Assembly (NCBI GenBank): GCA_905480485.1
Contig: CAJQQM010000029.1
Span: 1-38,597, forward strand
Source: an uncultured Aureispira sp.
GTDB lineage: Bacteria > Bacteroidota > Bacteroidia > Chitinophagales > Saprospiraceae
Direction: 5' to 3'
Length of the DNA stretch: 38,597 nucleotides
This document shows, piece after piece, positions 36,690 through 38,597 of this stretch. The translations under genes were made by a program, and so were the position numbers. Every line of letters begins with the position of its first letter. Position 1 is the stretch's first letter. The notes under the pieces are model-generated. The model did not search any database. It was not told where the DNA came from and saw only the letters and a list, made by a program, of their open reading frames with translations.

Positions 36690-37297
36690 GTTAGGTACAT
36701 TAAAAAAACCTTTATCGGATTCTAATTAGCTGCCGCAAAGGTAATTCAATATTATTTAAATCAAAAAATTACCCTCCCAACTTTTTAATAATCGCTGCTA
36801 TTTGTAAACATACTCTTACAAAAAACACTAATAATCTAAAATCTTTTTGAAAATCGTAAAATAATCTGAAAAAAAATTGATGCTTTTGAATAAATCTCTA
36901 AAACTACTTTTTAAAAAACAAAAAATAAACCTAAAAAAAATAATAAAACAATTAGCCTTTATAATAAATTAAATAATTTCAAATTATATCCGATGGAATT
37001 GAACTTTTCAAAGTAATTAATTTTTTTTATATACATATAATATATAACAAATATATATAATGCTATTTATTAGTACTATATAATTTAATTGAACGTTAAA
37101 AACAAGAATAAACAGATGTAGTAAAAAGTGATATTTAGAAATAATAATGAATAATTAATAGTACACATGACATATATATCTATTTGTTAAATAAATGTTA
37201 ATAAAATTATTAAATTCTTTTAAATCTAAATCTCCACCCTACATTGCGTCCAATTTAGTCGAAAACAAATATTTTTAACACTTAAATTTACACTATC
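36690..37297. other. Extremely AT-rich divergent spacer
   Basis: A 608-base non-coding region. Beyond the UMP synthase promoter (36736-36766), 36780-37235 is almost only A and T, with long A- and T-tracts and TATATA runs at about 37027-37083. No coding frame, RNA gene or clear repeat array is seen. A weak plus-strand -7 (TATTTTTA, 37270-37277) may serve the next gene. Confidence 0.6.
36736..36766 (-). promoter_or_regulatory. Promoter for the UMP synthase gene
   Basis: On the minus strand: TTTTG (36762-36766), 18 bases, then TACCTTTG (36736-36743). Both elements and the spacing match the Bacteroidota consensus. The transcript would start about 40 bases before the ATG. Confidence 0.7.
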
Positions 37298-38194
37298 ATG
37301 GTTGAGAATCCGCCTCTGGCAATCTTAGAGAAGAAACGAACCGAATCTTCATTATTTCCACTCATTGAGCCTCATTTATTTTCGCAAGTCGTTAACAAAA
37401 TGAGGCTCTTTTTTTTGGAAAAAGGTTTCCTAGAAGTCCACACACAAAACCGTTTGAGTATCATGGCGGCTTGTGAAGATCCAAAAACAATTGCAAGTTA
37501 CAATTACCATGGTCAGGTTTGGCCACTACCACAAACAGGACAAATGTGGTTAGAGTACGAACTACTATGCAAGCCAGATGTGCCTGGTTATTTTTGCGTA
37601 TCTACATCTTATCGTAATGAACCAAATCCTGTAGACGGTCGTCATTGTATTATTTTTCCTATGTTTGAATTTGAATTACCCGGTGGAATCGACGCTTTGA
37701 TTAAAATTGAAGCTGAACTTTTGGAATACCTTGGGTTTGGGAAAGCTGATAATTTCCCTAAAGGCAAGTACGAGGAAGTCGCTAAAATGTACGGTGTAAA
37801 AGAACTTGAAAATTCTGACGAAGAACAGATTGGTAAAGATTACGGTGCAGCCTTTTTCTTAACTGATTTCCCGGAATACACTAGTCCATTTTGGAACATG
37901 AAGCGTAATACTGAAAATCCTGAGATTTCTGAAAAAGTAGACGTATTAATGCACGGAATGGAAACTATAGGTTCGGCAGAAAGAAGTTGTAGTCCAACAG
38001 AAATGAAAGAAACATTTTACAGTATCGAGGACGGAAAATATGCCCAACGTTTGTTTGATATGTTTGGACAAGAACGTGTTGAAGCCGAATTAGAGGAATT
38101 TTTAAACCTAGATTTTTTCCCACGCTCAGGCGGTGGAATCGGAGTTACAAGAATGATTAGAGCTATGCAACTCTCTGGCTTAATCGAAAAATAG
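37298..38194 (+). CDS. Class II aminoacyl-tRNA-synthetase-like core protein (asparagine synthetase-like)
   Basis: A 298-residue protein with only the catalytic core of a class II synthetase of the AspRS/AsnRS/AsnA type. Motif 2 region: CVSTSYRNEPNPVDGRH followed by FPMFEFELPG (around 100-128); a substrate-pocket-like LPQTGQMWLEYELL precedes it; motif 3 is RSGGGIGVTRMIRAMQL (around 272-288). There is no N-terminal anticodon-binding OB domain, so it should not charge tRNA normally. Known relatives of this build are the archaeal AsnRS-derived asparagine synthetase and AsnA, which make asparagine from aspartate. That reaction is a plausible but unproven guess here. It is followed by two terminators and is transcribed toward the rRNA operon end. 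Confidence 0.8.
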   Translation: MVENPPLAILEKKRTESSLFPLIEPHLFSQVVNKMRLFFLEKGFLEVHTQNRLSIMAACEDPKTIASYNYHGQVWPLPQTGQMWLEYELLCKPDVPGYFCVSTSYRNEPNPVDGRHCIIFPMFEFELPGGIDALIKIEAELLEYLGFGKADNFPKGKYEEVAKMYGVKELENSDEEQIGKDYGAAFFLTDFPEYTSPFWNMKRNTENPEISEKVDVLMHGMETIGSAERSCSPTEMKETFYSIEDGKYAQRLFDMFGQERVEAELEEFLNLDFFPRSGGGIGVTRMIRAMQLSGLIEK

Positions 38195-38227
38195 ATTGCG
38201 ATAACCTCGTATCAAGGCTAATTTTAA

Positions 38228-38257
38228 AGGTTGACTGTGTGCAAACACGGTCAACCT
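38228..38257 (+). terminator. Long stem with GCAA tetraloop, first terminator
   Basis: A 13-pair stem (38228-38240 with 38245-38257, one G-U pair) closed by a GCAA loop, 33 bases after the stop. The following T-run is weak (ATTTGCCTTTT), so it may also be a protective 3' hairpin. Confidence 0.7.
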
Positions 38258-38308
38258 ATTTGCCTTTTATTAAAGTTATTGCAAAAAAATCAACCATGAC
38301 TAAACAAT

Positions 38309-38344
38309 AAACTATTCAGCTCTTAGAGTTGAATAGTTTTTTTT
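38309..38344 (+). terminator. Second intrinsic terminator
   Basis: Arms AAACTATTCA (38309-38318) and TGAATAGTTT (38330-38339), followed by T-run to 38344. Confidence 0.8.
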
Positions 38345-38436
38345 GGGGATCCTATTAAATAGTTAGCAAGCAAAAAGCCACTATTAATTAATTAAACTAG
38401 AATCTACAATTATACAGTAGTGTCGTAAATACTCCT

Positions 38437-38480
38437 AAAAAAAAAGAGCGATACTACCCATACGGATACTATCGCTCTTT
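38437..38480 (-). terminator. rRNA operon terminator
   Basis: Arms AAAGAGCGATA (38443-38453) and TATCGCTCTTT (38470-38480). On the minus strand the stem is followed by a run of T residues (A-run 38437-38445, partly within the stem), just beyond the 5S rRNA. Confidence 0.88.
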
Positions 38481-38502
38481 AAAGATATTGTAATAAAAAA
38501 AA

Positions 38503-38597
38503 GAAGGCAGTGACCTACTCTCCCACCCTAGGGCAGTACCATCGGCGCTGAAGGACTTTACTTCTTTGTTCGGAATGGTTAAAGGTGTGACCCCTTC
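38503..38597 (-). rRNA. rrf: 5S ribosomal RNA (3' part; 5' end beyond the window)
   Basis: Read on the minus strand the sequence contains the 5S hallmarks CCATTCCGAAC, AGCGCCGATGGTACTGC, GGGAGAGTAGGTCACTGCC and the 3' end GCCTTC. About 95 bases are present; the usual length is about 110-120, so some 15-20 bases of the 5' end lie outside. The 23S and 16S genes are expected further right. Confidence 0.95.

Larger units (their letters stand above)
38195..38502. other. Convergent intergenic region with three terminators
   Basis: A 308-base spacer between the synthetase-like gene and the 5S rRNA. It holds two terminator-like hairpins for the plus strand and one for the minus-strand rRNA; no gene is seen. 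Confidence 0.7.

Noticed and set aside
36780-37235. Chromosomal replication origin
   Set aside because: No DnaA-box cluster and no dnaA, dnaN or similar neighbour seen; AT-richness alone is not enough.
37298-38194. Complete asparaginyl- or aspartyl-tRNA synthetase
   Set aside because: Too short, with no anticodon-binding OB domain.
1-38597. CRISPR array, prophage, integron or insertion sequence
   Set aside because: No regularly spaced repeats, transposase, integrase or phage structural gene was found on either strand.

Overview
The window looks like a chromosomal segment from a low-GC member of the Bacteroidota, most likely the Saprospiria/Chitinophagia side, though the family cannot be fixed from the sequence alone. 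Evidence: a secreted protein with a C-terminal type IX secretion (T9SS) sorting domain; the families DUF2480, DUF4286 and DUF4834, which are typical of this phylum; a divergent tamB/tsaD pair that is a familiar Bacteroidota arrangement; start codons that mostly lack Shine-Dalgarno sequences; and several intergenic matches to the Bacteroidota -7 promoter element TAnnTTTG. The content is mainly housekeeping. I see no prophage, transposase, CRISPR array or integrase.

Left part (1-9.3 kb): the tail of an unidentified gene, a bidirectional terminator, then a very long tamB-like gene on the minus strand. Divergent from it is a short operon of tsaD (tRNA t6A synthesis) and a DEDDh exonuclease. A minus-strand pair follows, tsaB (partner of TsaD in t6A synthesis) and an LptF/LptG-type lipopolysaccharide permease. 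TamB and LptG both serve the outer membrane.

Middle part (9.6-25 kb): a secreted leucine-rich-repeat protein; a cysteine-rich CWC domain fused to a hotdog thioesterase; a minus-strand run of SpoIIE phosphatase, DUF4834 protein and exonuclease III; a plus-strand operon of DUF2480, an MltD-like lytic transglycosylase and an AlbA_2/Schlafen-like protein; a minus-strand secreted alpha/beta hydrolase with a GC-rich basic tail; then a plus-strand run of a Dna2-like nuclease-helicase, a PhoD-like phosphatase and a VOC-domain fusion protein.

Right part (25-38.6 kb): fused isobutyryl-CoA mutase (IcmF) with a good promoter and a distant terminator; a T9SS cargo protein; a small four-helix membrane protein whose end overlaps a convergent VanZ-like gene; a DinB/DUF1569-like protein; a tail-specific protease; a DUF4286 protein; a fused OPRT-OMP decarboxylase (eukaryote-like UMP synthase) with a clear promoter; a 600-base extremely AT-rich spacer; a class II aminoacyl-tRNA-synthetase-like core protein related to asparagine synthetases; and, at the right edge on the minus strand, the 3' part of a 5S rRNA with its terminator, so an rRNA operon lies just outside the window.

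No complete novel system stands out. The observations most worth a second look are the synthetase-like protein without an anticodon-binding domain, the CWC-thioesterase fusion, the UMP synthase fusion, the Dna2-like nuclease-helicase, the VOC fusion, the missing ATG of tamB, and palindrome-rich spacers around 18.8 and 32.3 kb.
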